A stretch of DNA of 64,000 nt from Geochorda sp036562495 (GTDB taxonomy: Bacteria > Bacillota > Limnochordia > Limnochordales > Geochordaceae). The notes under the pieces are model-generated. The model had not been told where the DNA came from and did not search any database. It worked only from the letters and a program-made list of their open reading frames with translations. Numbering within the stretch: position 1 is the first letter of the stretch; every line of letters begins with the position of its first letter. Both the position numbers and the translations under genes were made by a program. The DNA is taken from NCBI GenBank assembly GCA_036562495.1, contig DATCKA010000092.1, positions 1-64,000 on the forward strand. Direction: 5' to 3'. Positions 36,294 through 46,380 of this stretch are shown here, in pieces.

Positions 36294-36535
36294 GGGAGCA
36301 GGGTGAAGCGCCGGGCCCCCCCGCTGACCACCGGGTCGTCGAGCACGAGCCGCCGTGCCTCGTCGACGGAGTCGACCCGGTAGATGACCATGCCCCCGCT
36401 GCCATCGCCGAAGGGGCCGGCCATCACGACCTTCCCCTCCCGGTGCAGGCGGCTGATGTACTCCAGGTGAGCCGGACGCAGGCGCTTGTTGGCCTCCGGA
36501 TCGACGATCCACAACAACGCGACGACGTGCGCCAT
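36263..36535 (-). CDS. YCII-related (YciI-like) domain protein
   Basis: 90 residues, a complete ferredoxin-like YCII domain: an N-terminal strand (VVALLWIVDPE), RPAHLEYISRLHREGKVVMA with the conserved His, GPFGDGSGGMVIYRVDSVDEA, and VLDDPVVSGGA. Family members may be small enzymes or domains of larger ones; specific role unknown. Encoded between an ABC importer and a DMT transporter on the same strand. Confidence 0.86.
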   Translation of the reverse strand: MAHVVALLWIVDPEANKRLRPAHLEYISRLHREGKVVMAGPFGDGSGGMVIYRVDSVDEARRLVLDDPVVSGGARRFTLLPWTPLDLSPP

Positions 36536-36571
36536 GGCCGGCGAGACGCCTCCTTCCCCTCCAGCGCGACG

Positions 36572-37384
36572 TCAGGGCGCGGCGCTGAGCACCAGCCGGT
36601 CGTCGAGGGCCGACTCTCCGCATGCCCGACGGAAGGCTTCCATCAGGTCTTTCACGTCCATGCTCCTGCGAGCCTCCCCCGCCAGGTCAAGCACGATACG
36701 ACCCTCGTGCATGATGAGCGTCCGGTCTCCAATGGAGAGGGCGTGGCGGAGGTTGTGGGTCACCATGAGGGTGGTGAGCCCCTGCCGTGCCACCACCTGG
36801 CGGGTCAGCTCCAGCACCGTCTCCGCCGCCCGAGGATCGAGGGCGGCCGTGTGCTCGTCCAGCAACAGGAGCTTGGGCGCCCGCACCGTGGCCATCAAGA
36901 CGGCCAGCGCCTGGCGCTGGCCGCCCGACAGGTGCGCGACCGGCGTCTCCAGCCGGTGCTCCAGCCCCATGCCGAGGCTCGCGAGAGTCTCCACGATGAC
37001 GGCTCGCCGCGCGCGGGTCAGGGCAGGCGACAGGCCGCGCCGCGTGCCCCGGGTCATGGCCAGCACCATGTTTTCCTCGATGGTCAGCGAGCCGGCCGTC
37101 CCGGCCCGGGGGTCCTGGAAGACCCGACCGATGAAGGCCGCCCGACGGTGCTCGGGCCAGGTCGTCACGTCCTCGCCGTCGACAAGGATCCGGCCGGCGT
37201 CGGGCGTCACGGTCCCTGCCACCACGTTGAGCAGGGTCGACTTTCCCGCGCCGTTGCTGCCCACCACCGTGGCGAACTCACCGGCCCGCAACACCAGCGA
37301 CACACCGGCGAGCGCGGGCCGGTCCTCGACGGAGCCACTCTCCTTGAAGGTCTTCGTGATCCCGGTCAGACGCAGCATGGCCAC
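36572..37384 (-). CDS. ABC transporter ATPase, TrpZ/YtlC-like importer group
   Basis: 270 residues. Walker A GSNGAGKST, signature LSGGQRQAL, Walker B LLLLDEHTAALDP with the H of DEHTAALDP typical of the group working with ABC_sub_bind proteins, and VTHNLRHAL. The GRVFQDPRAGTAGSLTIEEN segment matches the same group. Third gene of a binding protein-permease-ATPase operon; provides the motor for the adjacent permease. Confidence 0.92.
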   Translation of the reverse strand: MAMLRLTGITKTFKESGSVEDRPALAGVSLVLRAGEFATVVGSNGAGKSTLLNVVAGTVTPDAGRILVDGEDVTTWPEHRRAAFIGRVFQDPRAGTAGSLTIEENMVLAMTRGTRRGLSPALTRARRAVIVETLASLGMGLEHRLETPVAHLSGGQRQALAVLMATVRAPKLLLLDEHTAALDPRAAETVLELTRQVVARQGLTTLMVTHNLRHALSIGDRTLIMHEGRIVLDLAGEARRSMDVKDLMEAFRRACGESALDDRLVLSAAP

Positions 37385-37400
37385 GAGAGCCGGCCTCCGT

Positions 37401-38354
37401 TCACGACAGGGGCGGGCGCCGGTGACCCGCCGAGAGGATCCCGTGCCCCGACAGCGATCGCACCAGTCCCCTGCCCGCCCGTCGCACCGCTGCCCGGGAT
37501 CGCAGCCGCTCCTGGGCGAGCCCGGGGATGGCCAGCGCGATGGTCACCACCGCCGCCGTCGCCAGCTTGAGGTCGCCGGGGTCGAGCCCCAGCTCCAGGG
37601 CGGCGGCGATGGCGGCCCGGTACGCGAGACTGCCCGTGACGGCCGCTGCCAGCCGCCAGGCCAGGTCGCGGGGCCGGACGAGGACCTCGCCCAGGATGAC
37701 CGACGCCAGCCCGGCCACGATGGTGCCGATGCCCATGTTGACGTCCGCGAAGCCCTGGTACTGTGCGGCCAGCGCCCCCGACAGCGCTACGAGGCCGTTG
37801 GAGATGGCCAATCCCAGGGTCCTGGCCCGACCCACCTCCACGCCGGCGCTGACGGCCATCGCCTCGTTGTCGCCGGCGGCCCGCAGCGCCAGCCCCATCT
37901 CCGTGCGCAGCCACCACAAGAGCCCGCCCACCACCAGAGTGGCCGCGGCGGCGAAGACCACCAGCGCGGCCCAATCCGACGGGACGCCGAGGCGTTGGGC
38001 ATCCTCGAGCAGGGTCGGCAGGCGCAACAGCGGCACGTTGGGCCGACCCATGACGCGCAGGTTGACCGAGAACAGGGCCGTCATGGTGAGGATGCCCGCC
38101 AGCAGCGCCGGCACCCGCAGGCGGGCATGGAGCCAGCCCGTGGCGCCCCCCGCCGCCGCCCCGGCTGCCACCGCCGCCAGTGTGGACGGAAGCGCCGGGA
38201 TCCCCGCGGCGATGAGGGTAGCCGCTACGGCGCCGCCCAGGGGGAAGCTCCCGTCGACGGTCAGGTCCGGCACCGCCAGGATGCGGAAGGAGAGGAAGAC
38301 CCCCAGGGCCATGATGCCGTAGAGCAGGCCCTGCTCGGCCACCATCTGGAGCAT
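37401..38354 (-). CDS. ABC transporter permease partner of ABC_sub_bind protein
   Basis: 317 residues, around eight to nine membrane helices. Starts GLLYGIMALGVFLSFRIL and has PDLTVDGSFPLGGAVAATLI, typical of the LivH-like permeases that accompany ABC_sub_bind proteins, and the EAA-like loop MGLALRAAGDNEAMAVSAGV. ATG 38354 is 11 bases after the binding-protein stop. Substrate unknown; relatives import tryptophan or tyrosine. Confidence 0.9.
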   Translation of the reverse strand: MLQMVAEQGLLYGIMALGVFLSFRILAVPDLTVDGSFPLGGAVAATLIAAGIPALPSTLAAVAAGAAAGGATGWLHARLRVPALLAGILTMTALFSVNLRVMGRPNVPLLRLPTLLEDAQRLGVPSDWAALVVFAAAATLVVGGLLWWLRTEMGLALRAAGDNEAMAVSAGVEVGRARTLGLAISNGLVALSGALAAQYQGFADVNMGIGTIVAGLASVILGEVLVRPRDLAWRLAAAVTGSLAYRAAIAAALELGLDPGDLKLATAAVVTIALAIPGLAQERLRSRAAVRRAGRGLVRSLSGHGILSAGHRRPPLS

Positions 38355-38365
38355 GGCGAGGTCGA

Positions 38366-39352
38366 TCAGCGGATCACCTCCGCCGCCGACTCGATCAGCT
38401 CTGCCGGCACGCTGACGCCCATGCGACGGGCTGCCTGCAAGTTGATGATGAGCCGCGCCTCCTGTTGAAACTGGATGGGCATCTCGGCCGGGGATGCCCC
38501 TCGCAGCACCTCGACGGCCATGCGACCGGTCTGGCGACCCAACTGGTAGTAGTCGATGGCGACGCTGGCCAGCCCGCCGCGCCGCACGCTGTCACCCTCG
38601 CCCACGATGAGCGGCTTGCGAGCGTCCTCGGCCACCTTGACCACCGACTCCAGGGCGCTCACCACCGTGTTGTCGGTGAAGACGTAGAAGGCGTCGACCC
38701 GCCGGGCGATGGACTGGGCGGCCGTCATCACCTCGGTGCTGGAGGATGCACTGGCCTCGACCACCTCGAGTCCCAGTTCGGCGGCGGCCTGCCGGGTGAG
38801 GCGCGCCTGCACCTGGGAGTTGACCTCGCCAGGGTTGTAGACGACCCCGACCCGTCGGGCCGAGGGCACGATCTGCCGCAGCAGTCGGAGCTGGGCCGCG
38901 ACGGGCGTCATGTCGGAGGTCCCCGTCACGTTGGTGCCGGGCCGCTCGAGGCTTTCCACCAGCCGGGCCGCCACCGGGTCGGTCACCGCCGTGATGAGGA
39001 TGGGGATGGTGCGGGTGGCCTGGGCGGCCGCCTGAGCGGCCGGTGTGGCGATGGCCAGGATCAGGTCGACCCCATCGGCCACGAAGCGTTGGGCGATGGC
39101 CTGGGCGATGGCCAGGTCGCCCTGGGCGCTGCGGACGTCGTAGCTGACCGTGGAGCCCTCCACGTAGCCCAACTCGGCCAGCGCGTCGACGAACCCCTGG
39201 CGCGCCGCGTCCAGCGAGGGGTGCTCCACGATCTGGACGATGCCGATGCGATACGGCGAGCCCGAGGGCGCCGCCCCGACGACGGCCGGCCCCGTCAGCG
39301 CCACGGCGACGACGACGGAAACCAACGCAGCGAGTCCAAGACGGCGTGACAC
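38366..39352 (-). CDS. ABC transporter substrate-binding protein (ABC_sub_bind family)
   Basis: 328 residues starting at GTG 39352, with AGGAGG nine bases upstream. Signal peptide LGLAALVSVVVAVALTGPAV ends near VGAAPS. The mature domain shows PYRIGIVQIVEHPSLDAARQ (conserved I-V-E-H-P), LILAIATPAAQAAAQAT, PILITAVTDPVAARLV and VFTDNTVVSALESVVKVA. Family members bind aromatic amino acids or related ligands. First gene of a three-gene importer operon. Confidence 0.93.
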   Translation of the reverse strand: MSRRLGLAALVSVVVAVALTGPAVVGAAPSGSPYRIGIVQIVEHPSLDAARQGFVDALAELGYVEGSTVSYDVRSAQGDLAIAQAIAQRFVADGVDLILAIATPAAQAAAQATRTIPILITAVTDPVAARLVESLERPGTNVTGTSDMTPVAAQLRLLRQIVPSARRVGVVYNPGEVNSQVQARLTRQAAAELGLEVVEASASSSTEVMTAAQSIARRVDAFYVFTDNTVVSALESVVKVAEDARKPLIVGEGDSVRRGGLASVAIDYYQLGRQTGRMAVEVLRGASPAEMPIQFQQEARLIINLQAARRMGVSVPAELIESAAEVIR

Positions 39353-39451
39353 GAAGGCGAACCTCCTTCGAGGGGATGCGCAGATCGATGGCGCTCGCGC
39401 CTTTGAAGCGCATAGATTGACGCTCTCCGAGAGAAATCCTCCTTAGCGAGA

Positions 39452-40633
39452 ATGCGACCTGTCCTCATGCTGGCGGCCCGCATGGCAGCCGCTCAGGTGC
39501 TGGCCCGGCGGGCGCTGGGTCGATGGGAGTCCCGGGCCGCGTCCATCCCCGAACCGGAGGTGCGGCGCCAGGCCCTCGGCAGCTTGCGACACAAGGCGTT
39601 TCACAGCCTCGGTGCCGCCGTCTACGCCGCGGCCGTGCCCCGCGCGCACTTCGCCCATATGGTGGAGTTTTGCGTCGCCTACCAGACGCTCAGCGACTAC
39701 CTCGACAACCTCGTGGACCGTGGCCACCCGATGGATGGTCGCCAGCGGCGTCGGCTCCACCAGGCCATGGTCGAGGCTCTGCAGGAGACGGCCCCGACCG
39801 TGGCCCTGGCCGGGATGCCGTGGGATGACGGGGGCTACCTGGCCCGATTGGTGAGCACCTGCCAGCAGGCCCTGCAGGCCATGGAAATCGCCGAGGCATC
39901 CCGAGCACCGGCTCGCCAGCTGGCGCTGGCCTATGCCCGGATGCAAGCCCGCAAGCACGGCGATCCGGGTAGCCGCCGCCGGCTCACCGCTGGATGGGCG
40001 ATGCGCCTGGCGCAGGGGGCCGGACGGCTGCCCCGCGCCGCCGGGATGGCCTGGTGGGAGATCGCGGCGGCGGCCGGCTCGACCCTGGGCATCTTCGCGC
40101 TGGTGGCGGCAGGGAGCCGTCGTCTCCCGCTCGAGGACCACGAGGCGACGTTGACCGGGTACTTCCCCTGGATCCAGGCCTGGCACATCCTGCTCGACTA
40201 CGCCATCGACGAGGCCGAGGACCGGGATGGCGGCGAGCTCAACTTCGCCGCCTGCTATCCTCGCCGGCCGGTCCAGCTCGAGCGCCTGGCCGGCGTATTC
40301 CGGCGGGCCCGTGAGGCCGCCCTCACGCTGTGGGAGCCGTCCTTCCACCGCCTGGTGGTCGCGGGCATGGGGGCTCTCTACCTGACGGACCCCAAGGCGG
40401 CCCGCCTGGGCGCGCTGTTGGAACGCTTGCAGGTCATGGAGCCATGGGTGGCGGTGTTGCGACCCGTCTTGGGGTGGTGGCACGCCCGCCATCCCGCCCC
40501 TGCTCAAGTGCCCGCGCGCCATCCGGTGCGTCCAGCGACGCCTGCTCCGACCTCGACCGGTCAGGCGCGTGCCCGTGCGGCTGGAGCGGTCGCCCTCGCG
40601 GACGAGACGGCCGGGCCAACCCCTTCGGGTTGA
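39452..40633 (+). CDS. DUF2600 family protein, putative sesquarterpene (tetraprenyl-beta-curcumene) synthase
   Basis: 393 residues. Family motifs are SLRHKAFHSLGAAVYA near residue 44, FCVAYQTLSDYLDNLVDRG with the acidic cluster D-x3-D, and WHILLDYAIDEAEDRDGGE, the second acid-rich motif. The Bacillus member (YtpB) cyclises C35 polyprenyl diphosphates to form sesquarterpenes. The last 45 residues are a Pro/Ala tail. ATG 39452 has only weak GCGAG upstream. It is divergent from the ABC importer and followed by a convergent peptidase gene; no prenyltransferase lies nearby. Confidence 0.87.
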   Translation: MRPVLMLAARMAAAQVLARRALGRWESRAASIPEPEVRRQALGSLRHKAFHSLGAAVYAAAVPRAHFAHMVEFCVAYQTLSDYLDNLVDRGHPMDGRQRRRLHQAMVEALQETAPTVALAGMPWDDGGYLARLVSTCQQALQAMEIAEASRAPARQLALAYARMQARKHGDPGSRRRLTAGWAMRLAQGAGRLPRAAGMAWWEIAAAAGSTLGIFALVAAGSRRLPLEDHEATLTGYFPWIQAWHILLDYAIDEAEDRDGGELNFAACYPRRPVQLERLAGVFRRAREAALTLWEPSFHRLVVAGMGALYLTDPKAARLGALLERLQVMEPWVAVLRPVLGWWHARHPAPAQVPARHPVRPATPAPTSTGQARARAAGAVALADETAGPTPSG

Positions 40634-40673
40634 CGGGACGCCTGGGCTCGTCGACCGATGGGCGTCCTAGCGC

Positions 40674-41840
40674 TCAGCGGGGCGGCAGGAGGGAGAGGGG
40701 GTCGACCGTCTTGCCGTCGATCTTGATGCGGAAGTCCAGGTGCGGCCCCGTCGAGCGCCCGGTCGAACCGGACCAGGCGATGACATCCCCGCGGGCCACC
40801 GCCTGGCCCGCACGTACGCCGATCCGGCTCAGGTGACCGTAAAGGCTCTGCACGCCTCCGCCGTGGTCGATGACGACCCCGTAGCCGAAGCCGTCCATCC
40901 ACCCGGCCTGCACCACGATACCGGGGGCCGCCGCCCTGACGGGCGTGCCGGATGGCACCCCGATGTCGAGGCCCTCGTGGAAGTCCCGGGACGAGCCTCC
41001 GAACGGATTGGCCCGCCAGCCGTACCCTGAGGTGATGGGGCCTGTCACGGGCCAGTCGAAGCTGATCCCGGCGCCGGACGACTTCGCCGTGGGACGGCTG
41101 GGAAGCCACAGAAGCTGGCCGGGCTGCAAGGCCCGGGGGTCCATGATGGCGTTGATGCGCTGGAGCGCCTCGTAGGAGACGCCAAACCGCCGGGCGACGG
41201 ACCAGAGGGTGTCGCCCGCCTGCACGCGATAGCGCCCCCACTCGACGACGGTGCCGCCGAGGCCCGCACGCGGCACCAGCAGGCGCTGCCCGATCCGGAT
41301 GGTGGTGCCGCCCAGGCCGTTGAGCCGCACCAGCGTGTCGACGGTGGTGCCGTAGAGGGCGGCGATCTCCGAGAGGGTGTCACCCGATTGGACGGGATAC
41401 CACCATGTCGTAGCCAACAGGCGCGCGACGGTGGTGGCGTCCGCCTGGCCGGTGGAGCGCAGGCCTGCCTGGGCCTGGAAGCGAGAGACCGCGGAGGCCG
41501 TCTCGGCGCCGTAGATTCCGTCGAGCGAGACGTCGTAACCCAGGCTGAACAGGAGCCGCTGCAACGCCAGCACACCCTGGCCCCGGGCGCCCCTCGACGG
41601 GGGCGAGGCCTGCACGCTGTGCACCCATGAAGGGTACTCGTCGGCGCGAGGCGAGAGGATGGCCGGAGCGGCGGCGAGGGCCTCGGGCGCCGGGGGCCGC
41701 ACGGCGATGCCCAGCAGCAGGCCGAGCGCCAGCCCCGTCATCCAGGCCAGCAACCCTGGCCAGCCCCATGAGCTGAGACGGCGCCTGCTCGCCCTCGGGG
41801 AGGGGGCGGCTTCGCACACGGCGTCGTGATGCTCGGTCAC
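40674..41840 (-). CDS. Membrane-anchored peptidoglycan endopeptidase (PG-binding, two LysM, M23)
   Basis: 388 residues from GTG 41840 (GGAGGG about 12 bases upstream). One membrane anchor near residues 25-50 (GLLAWMTGLALGLLLGI). Next come a PG_binding_1 domain (LQRLLFSLGYDVSLDGIYGA), LysM 1 (YPVQSGDTLSEIAALYG), LysM 2 (YRVQAGDTLWSVARRFG), and an M23 domain with FHEGLDIGVPSGTPV, VVIDHGGGVQSLYGHLS and GPHLDFRI. The usual H-x-H zinc pair reads HLD, so Asp replaces one zinc His. Probably cleaves peptide cross-links in wall growth or sporulation. Confidence 0.9.
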   Translation of the reverse strand: MTEHHDAVCEAAPSPRASRRRLSSWGWPGLLAWMTGLALGLLLGIAVRPPAPEALAAAPAILSPRADEYPSWVHSVQASPPSRGARGQGVLALQRLLFSLGYDVSLDGIYGAETASAVSRFQAQAGLRSTGQADATTVARLLATTWWYPVQSGDTLSEIAALYGTTVDTLVRLNGLGGTTIRIGQRLLVPRAGLGGTVVEWGRYRVQAGDTLWSVARRFGVSYEALQRINAIMDPRALQPGQLLWLPSRPTAKSSGAGISFDWPVTGPITSGYGWRANPFGGSSRDFHEGLDIGVPSGTPVRAAAPGIVVQAGWMDGFGYGVVIDHGGGVQSLYGHLSRIGVRAGQAVARGDVIAWSGSTGRSTGPHLDFRIKIDGKTVDPLSLLPPR

Positions 41841-42183
41841 CTGACGGTGGCACCCTCCACAGGCCGGCACCGATGGCGCAGGATGGTAGCCGGCGATGCG
41901 TCTGGCAGTATGCCCAACGAGGCGGCACGCGATGCGTCGACCTGCCAGCCTTCGGGCGGGCGAGGCACTCTTCCGCAACCGGAAGTGCGCGTCCTTCAGG
42001 GCGCAGAATGGGGAAAGTCGGAGAGACTGGCAGTGCCGCGCCACCCAGGTCCAGCCTATGAGGAGAGGAGCCGAGGGGTGTCAGGAAGGGTGGGCCGGGC
42101 GAACGAGCCGGGGGCAGGCCTCGAGGAGGAGCCTGCCCCCGCTATGTGGTGACCGCCCTTCGGACTTTAGACGACGAGGCGTC
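41841..42183. other. Intergenic region without a supported gene
   Basis: 343 bases between the wall peptidase and superoxide dismutase genes, both on the minus strand. Short frames here are Arg-rich and unlike proteins. It contains the hairpin at 42110-42140 and should hold the peptidase promoter, but I see no clear -35/-10 pair. Confidence 0.6.
42110..42140 (-). terminator. Hairpin downstream of sod
   Basis: Perfect 10-bp stem GGGGGCAGGC/GCCTGCCCCC with an 11-base loop, about 45 bases after the superoxide dismutase stop. No T-tract, so termination is inferred from the stem and position. Confidence 0.55.
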
Positions 42184-42786
42184 CTAACGGGCGATGGCCT
42201 CGAAGCGCTTCTCCACCTTGGCCCAGTCGATGTTGCGGAAGAAGGCGTCGATGTAGCCTCCTCGGTTGGTGCCGTAGTCGATGAAGTACGCGTGCTCGTA
42301 GGTGTCGAGGGCCAGGATGGGCGTGGCGTTCCAGACGGGGAACGTGTTTTGGGCGTCGCCGATGTAGTTGAAGAGGTACTTGTTGTCGTGGTCCCAGGCC
42401 AGCCAGACCCAGCCCCGGGCGGCGATGCCCGTCGCCTTGAGATCCTTGGCCCACCGGTCGAAGCTGCCGAAGTCCTTCTCGATCTGGGCCAGCAGCGCGC
42501 CGGAGGGCTTGCCGCCGGTCCCGCCCAGGATGTCGAAGTAGATCTCGTGGTTCTTGACGCCGCCCAGTGCGAAGGTCAGCTCCACCTTGAGCTCGCGGAT
42601 GAGGCTGTAGGTCTGGTTGGCCGCCTGGTAGTCGGCATCCCCCAGCTCGGCGAGCTTGGCCATGATCTCGTTGTACTTGTTGACGTACCCCTGGTAGAGC
42701 TTGTAGTGCTCCGTCATGGTACGCTCGGAGATGCCGTCCAGCTGGCGGATGGAGTCGAACTGCCTGGCGGTCAGCTGGTGAGCCAT
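42184..42786 (-). CDS. sodA: Superoxide dismutase, Mn/Fe family (Mn-type residues)
   Basis: 200 residues from ATG 42786 behind GGGGGAGG. Metal ligands: H27 (MTEHYKL), H80 (VKNHEIYF), D161 and H165 (LDTYEHAY). Gln at 146 (GDAQNT) matches the Mn-type second-sphere Gln, while the Fe-type position is Gly. The loop between H27 and the conserved YVN is one residue shorter than in E. coli SodA and lacks its His30/His31 pair, a divergent but ligand-complete site. Cytoplasmic, no signal peptide. Monocistronic, with a hairpin downstream. Confidence 0.92.
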   Translation of the reverse strand: MAHQLTARQFDSIRQLDGISERTMTEHYKLYQGYVNKYNEIMAKLAELGDADYQAANQTYSLIRELKVELTFALGGVKNHEIYFDILGGTGGKPSGALLAQIEKDFGSFDRWAKDLKATGIAARGWVWLAWDHDNKYLFNYIGDAQNTFPVWNATPILALDTYEHAYFIDYGTNRGGYIDAFFRNIDWAKVEKRFEAIAR

Positions 42787-42866
42787 GTGACGCCTCCCCC
42801 TCCTATGGGTAATTGTTCCCACGCTTCATAGCGCGCAGGATAGGATAGCCATGCCGCCAGGCTTAG

Positions 42867-43517
42867 TCAAGAAAGCACGGTGCCCACCTTGTCCGACGCC
42901 CGCTCGGCCAGGATGGCGCGTATCTTGCTGGCCAGCACGTCGATGGCCACCTCGTTGAGGCCGCCCTCGGGGATGATGAGGTCGGCGTAACGCTTGGTGG
43001 GCTCCACGAACTGCAGGTGCATGGGGCGCACCGTCTCGAGGTACTGGCGCACCACCGACTCCAGGGTGCGCCCTCGCTGCTCGATGTCACGCATCAGGCG
43101 TCGCAGGACCCGGACGTCGGCGTCGGTGTCGACGAAGATCTTGATGTCGAGCCGCTCGCGCACCCGGGGATCCTCCAGCACCAGGATCCCCTCCACGATG
43201 ATGATGTCGACGGGATCGACCCGGATGGTGCGCCCCGTGCGGGTGTAGGTGGCGAAGTCGTAGACGGGCTTGTCGATGCTGTGGCCGGCTGCCAGGCGGT
43301 CGAGGTGGGCCACCAGCAGGTCGGTGTCGAAGGCCGAGGGGTGGTCGTAGTTGATGCGCCGCCGCTCCTCCAGGGGCAGGTGGCTCTGATCCTTGTAGTA
43401 GGCGTCCTGCTCGATGAGGGCGGCACGGGCCCGGGGCACACGGCTCAGAATGGCCTGGGCCACCGTGGTCTTGCCCGATCCGCTGCCGCCAGCGATGCCG
43501 ATGAAGACGGGCTGCAC
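42867..43517 (-). CDS. udk: Uridine kinase
   Basis: 216 residues from GTG 43517, giving VQPVFIGIAGGSGSGKTTVA at the N-terminus as in Udk. No strong ribosome-binding site precedes it. An ATG at 43595 would add 26 residues of unlikely sequence. Walker A GGSGSGKTT, EQDAYYKDQSHLP, NYDHPSAFDTDLL, PVYDFATYTR, IIVEGILVLEDPRVRE, IFVDTDADVRVLRRLMRD. Phosphorylates uridine and cytidine with ATP or GTP in pyrimidine salvage. Divergent from the mutase operon. Confidence 0.94.
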   Translation of the reverse strand: MQPVFIGIAGGSGSGKTTVAQAILSRVPRARAALIEQDAYYKDQSHLPLEERRRINYDHPSAFDTDLLVAHLDRLAAGHSIDKPVYDFATYTRTGRTIRVDPVDIIIVEGILVLEDPRVRERLDIKIFVDTDADVRVLRRLMRDIEQRGRTLESVVRQYLETVRPMHLQFVEPTKRYADLIIPEGGLNEVAIDVLASKIRAILAERASDKVGTVLS

Positions 43518-43643
43518 GGCGCCGTGCCTGTCCGACGACGAGGAAGGCGAGGCGGCCAACGTCTGCGGTGCACCTCCCGTAGAGCAGTCTATCATACCCG
43601 CTCGGCCCCGGCTCGCCGCCGGCGCGTCGTTTCCGGCGTATCG

Positions 43644-43649
43644 TATAAT
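43644..43649 (+). promoter_or_regulatory. TATAAT -10-like element in the udk/mutase divergent gap
   Basis: A perfect TATAAT in a 160-base GC-rich gap, 29 bases before GTG 43678. No good -35 is seen at the expected distance, so the promoter direction is not certain. Confidence 0.4.
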
Positions 43650-43677
43650 CGCAAACCGCAATCAGGTGCGATAGCAG

Positions 43678-45374
<1,697 letters not shown>

Positions 45375-45378
<4 letters not shown>

Positions 45379-45818
45379 ACGTACCCGTGCGTCCGGCAAG
45401 CACCGCGCCGCCCCGCCCCATCCGGGTGCTGGCGGCCAAGGTGGGGCTCGACGGCCACGACCGCGGCATCAAGGTCATCGCCCGGGCGCTTCGCGACGCC
45501 GGGATGGAGGTCATCTACTCGGGGCTCTTCCGCACGCCCGAGGAGGTGGCCGCCATGGCCGTCGACGAAGACGTCGACGTGGTAGCCATCAGCATCCTGT
45601 CGGGGGCCCACAACACGCTGGTACCCGACGTGCTCGACCAGTTGCGGCGGCTCGGGGCGGGTGACGTCCCCGTCGTGGTGGGAGGTACGATCCCCTGGGA
45701 GGACGCCGAGCATCTGCGGCGCCAGGGGGTCCGCCAGGTCTTCGGGCCCGGCACGGACCTGTCGACCATCGTCGACAGCATCCGGGAGCTGGCCCGGTCG
45801 AGAACGGCGGGCGCCTGA
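45375..45818 (+). CDS. icmB: B12-binding small subunit of the acyl-CoA mutase
   Basis: 147 residues. Cobalamin-binding motif D26-G-H28-D-R-G31 (VGLDGHDRGIKV) provides the lower-axial His, followed by SILSGAH and VVVGGTIPWED, the standard mutase small-domain loops. GTG 45375 overlaps the icmA stop (GTGA), so the two are translationally coupled and should form the heteromeric enzyme as in Streptomyces IcmAB. A Pro-rich N-terminal tail (to residue 16) precedes the domain. Confidence 0.93.
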
Positions 45819-45859
45819 GCGGGGGCCGGCGTCCAGTCCGGGAAGGAGGCGCCCGACGG

Positions 45860-46198
45860 ATGGCTCCGGCCTATCTGGTCTACATCACCACCGCCGACGA
45901 GGAGCAGGCCCGGCGCATCGGCCGCGCCCTGGTCGAGCGCAGGCTGGCCGCGTGCGTCAACATCGTGCCCTCCATCCGCTCCATCTACTGGTGGCAGGGG
46001 CAGATGGTGGAGGAGGGCGAGGCGCTGTTGCTGGTCAAGACCCTCGAACCGGCGCTCGACAGGATCGAGCAGACCGTGCGGGAGCTGCACAGTTACACCG
46101 TGCCTGCCATCTCCGCCGTGCCCGTGGAGCGCCTGCACGGCCCCTACCTTCGGTGGATGCACGAGGTGATGGGCTTCCACGGCTTCCCTGGCTACTGA
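45860..46198 (+). CDS. cutA: Divalent-cation tolerance protein CutA
   Basis: 112 residues, the usual CutA1 size. Family marks: YLVYITTADEEQARRIGRAL, ERRLAACVNIVPSIRSIYWW, LLLVKTLEPALDRIE, LHSYTVPAISAVPVE and the final YLRWM. Trimeric ferredoxin-like protein of uncertain role, linked to copper or other metal tolerance. Preceded by GGAAGGAGG; probably read through from the mutase genes. Confidence 0.95.
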   Translation: MAPAYLVYITTADEEQARRIGRALVERRLAACVNIVPSIRSIYWWQGQMVEEGEALLLVKTLEPALDRIEQTVRELHSYTVPAISAVPVERLHGPYLRWMHEVMGFHGFPGY

Positions 46199-46241
46199 GG
46201 TCACGCAAGCCAGGGGCATCCGCGCGCCCGTCCTGAGTGCC

Positions 46242-46272
46242 TCGGCCCCCGGCTCCTCGTGCCGGGGGCCGA
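46242..46272. terminator. Strong GC hairpin after cutA
   Basis: 12-bp perfect stem TCGGCCCCCGGC/GCCGGGGGCCGA with a seven-base loop, 44 bases after the cutA stop. No T-tract. It separates the mutase-cutA unit from the efflux operon. Confidence 0.6.
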
Positions 46273-46289
46273 AGTGTCACCCCACAGCC

Positions 46290-46318
46290 TTCACGGGTTT
46301 GTCACATTTCCTTCATGG
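46290..46318 (+). promoter_or_regulatory. Three TTCACGG-like direct repeats at 11-base spacing upstream of the efflux operon
   Basis: TTCACGG (46290), GTCACAT (46301) and TTCATGG (46312): starts exactly 11 bases apart, the helical phasing used by OmpR/PhoB-family response regulators. The same motif with the same phase recurs at 52247 before the Spy-like gene. Located 63-91 bases before the first efflux gene. Confidence 0.55.
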
Positions 46319-46380
46319 ATTCCCTTCGCCGTCTCTGGTAGAGATCGGATGGGTCAACCGTCGAGTGGGGAGGGAACCAC

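Noticed and set aside
42184..42786. Superoxide dismutase missing its first metal-binding His
   Set aside because: First alignment placed the ligand in the later HH pair. Realigned on the TM..H segment, H27 matches His26, so all four ligands are present; only nearby non-ligand residues differ.
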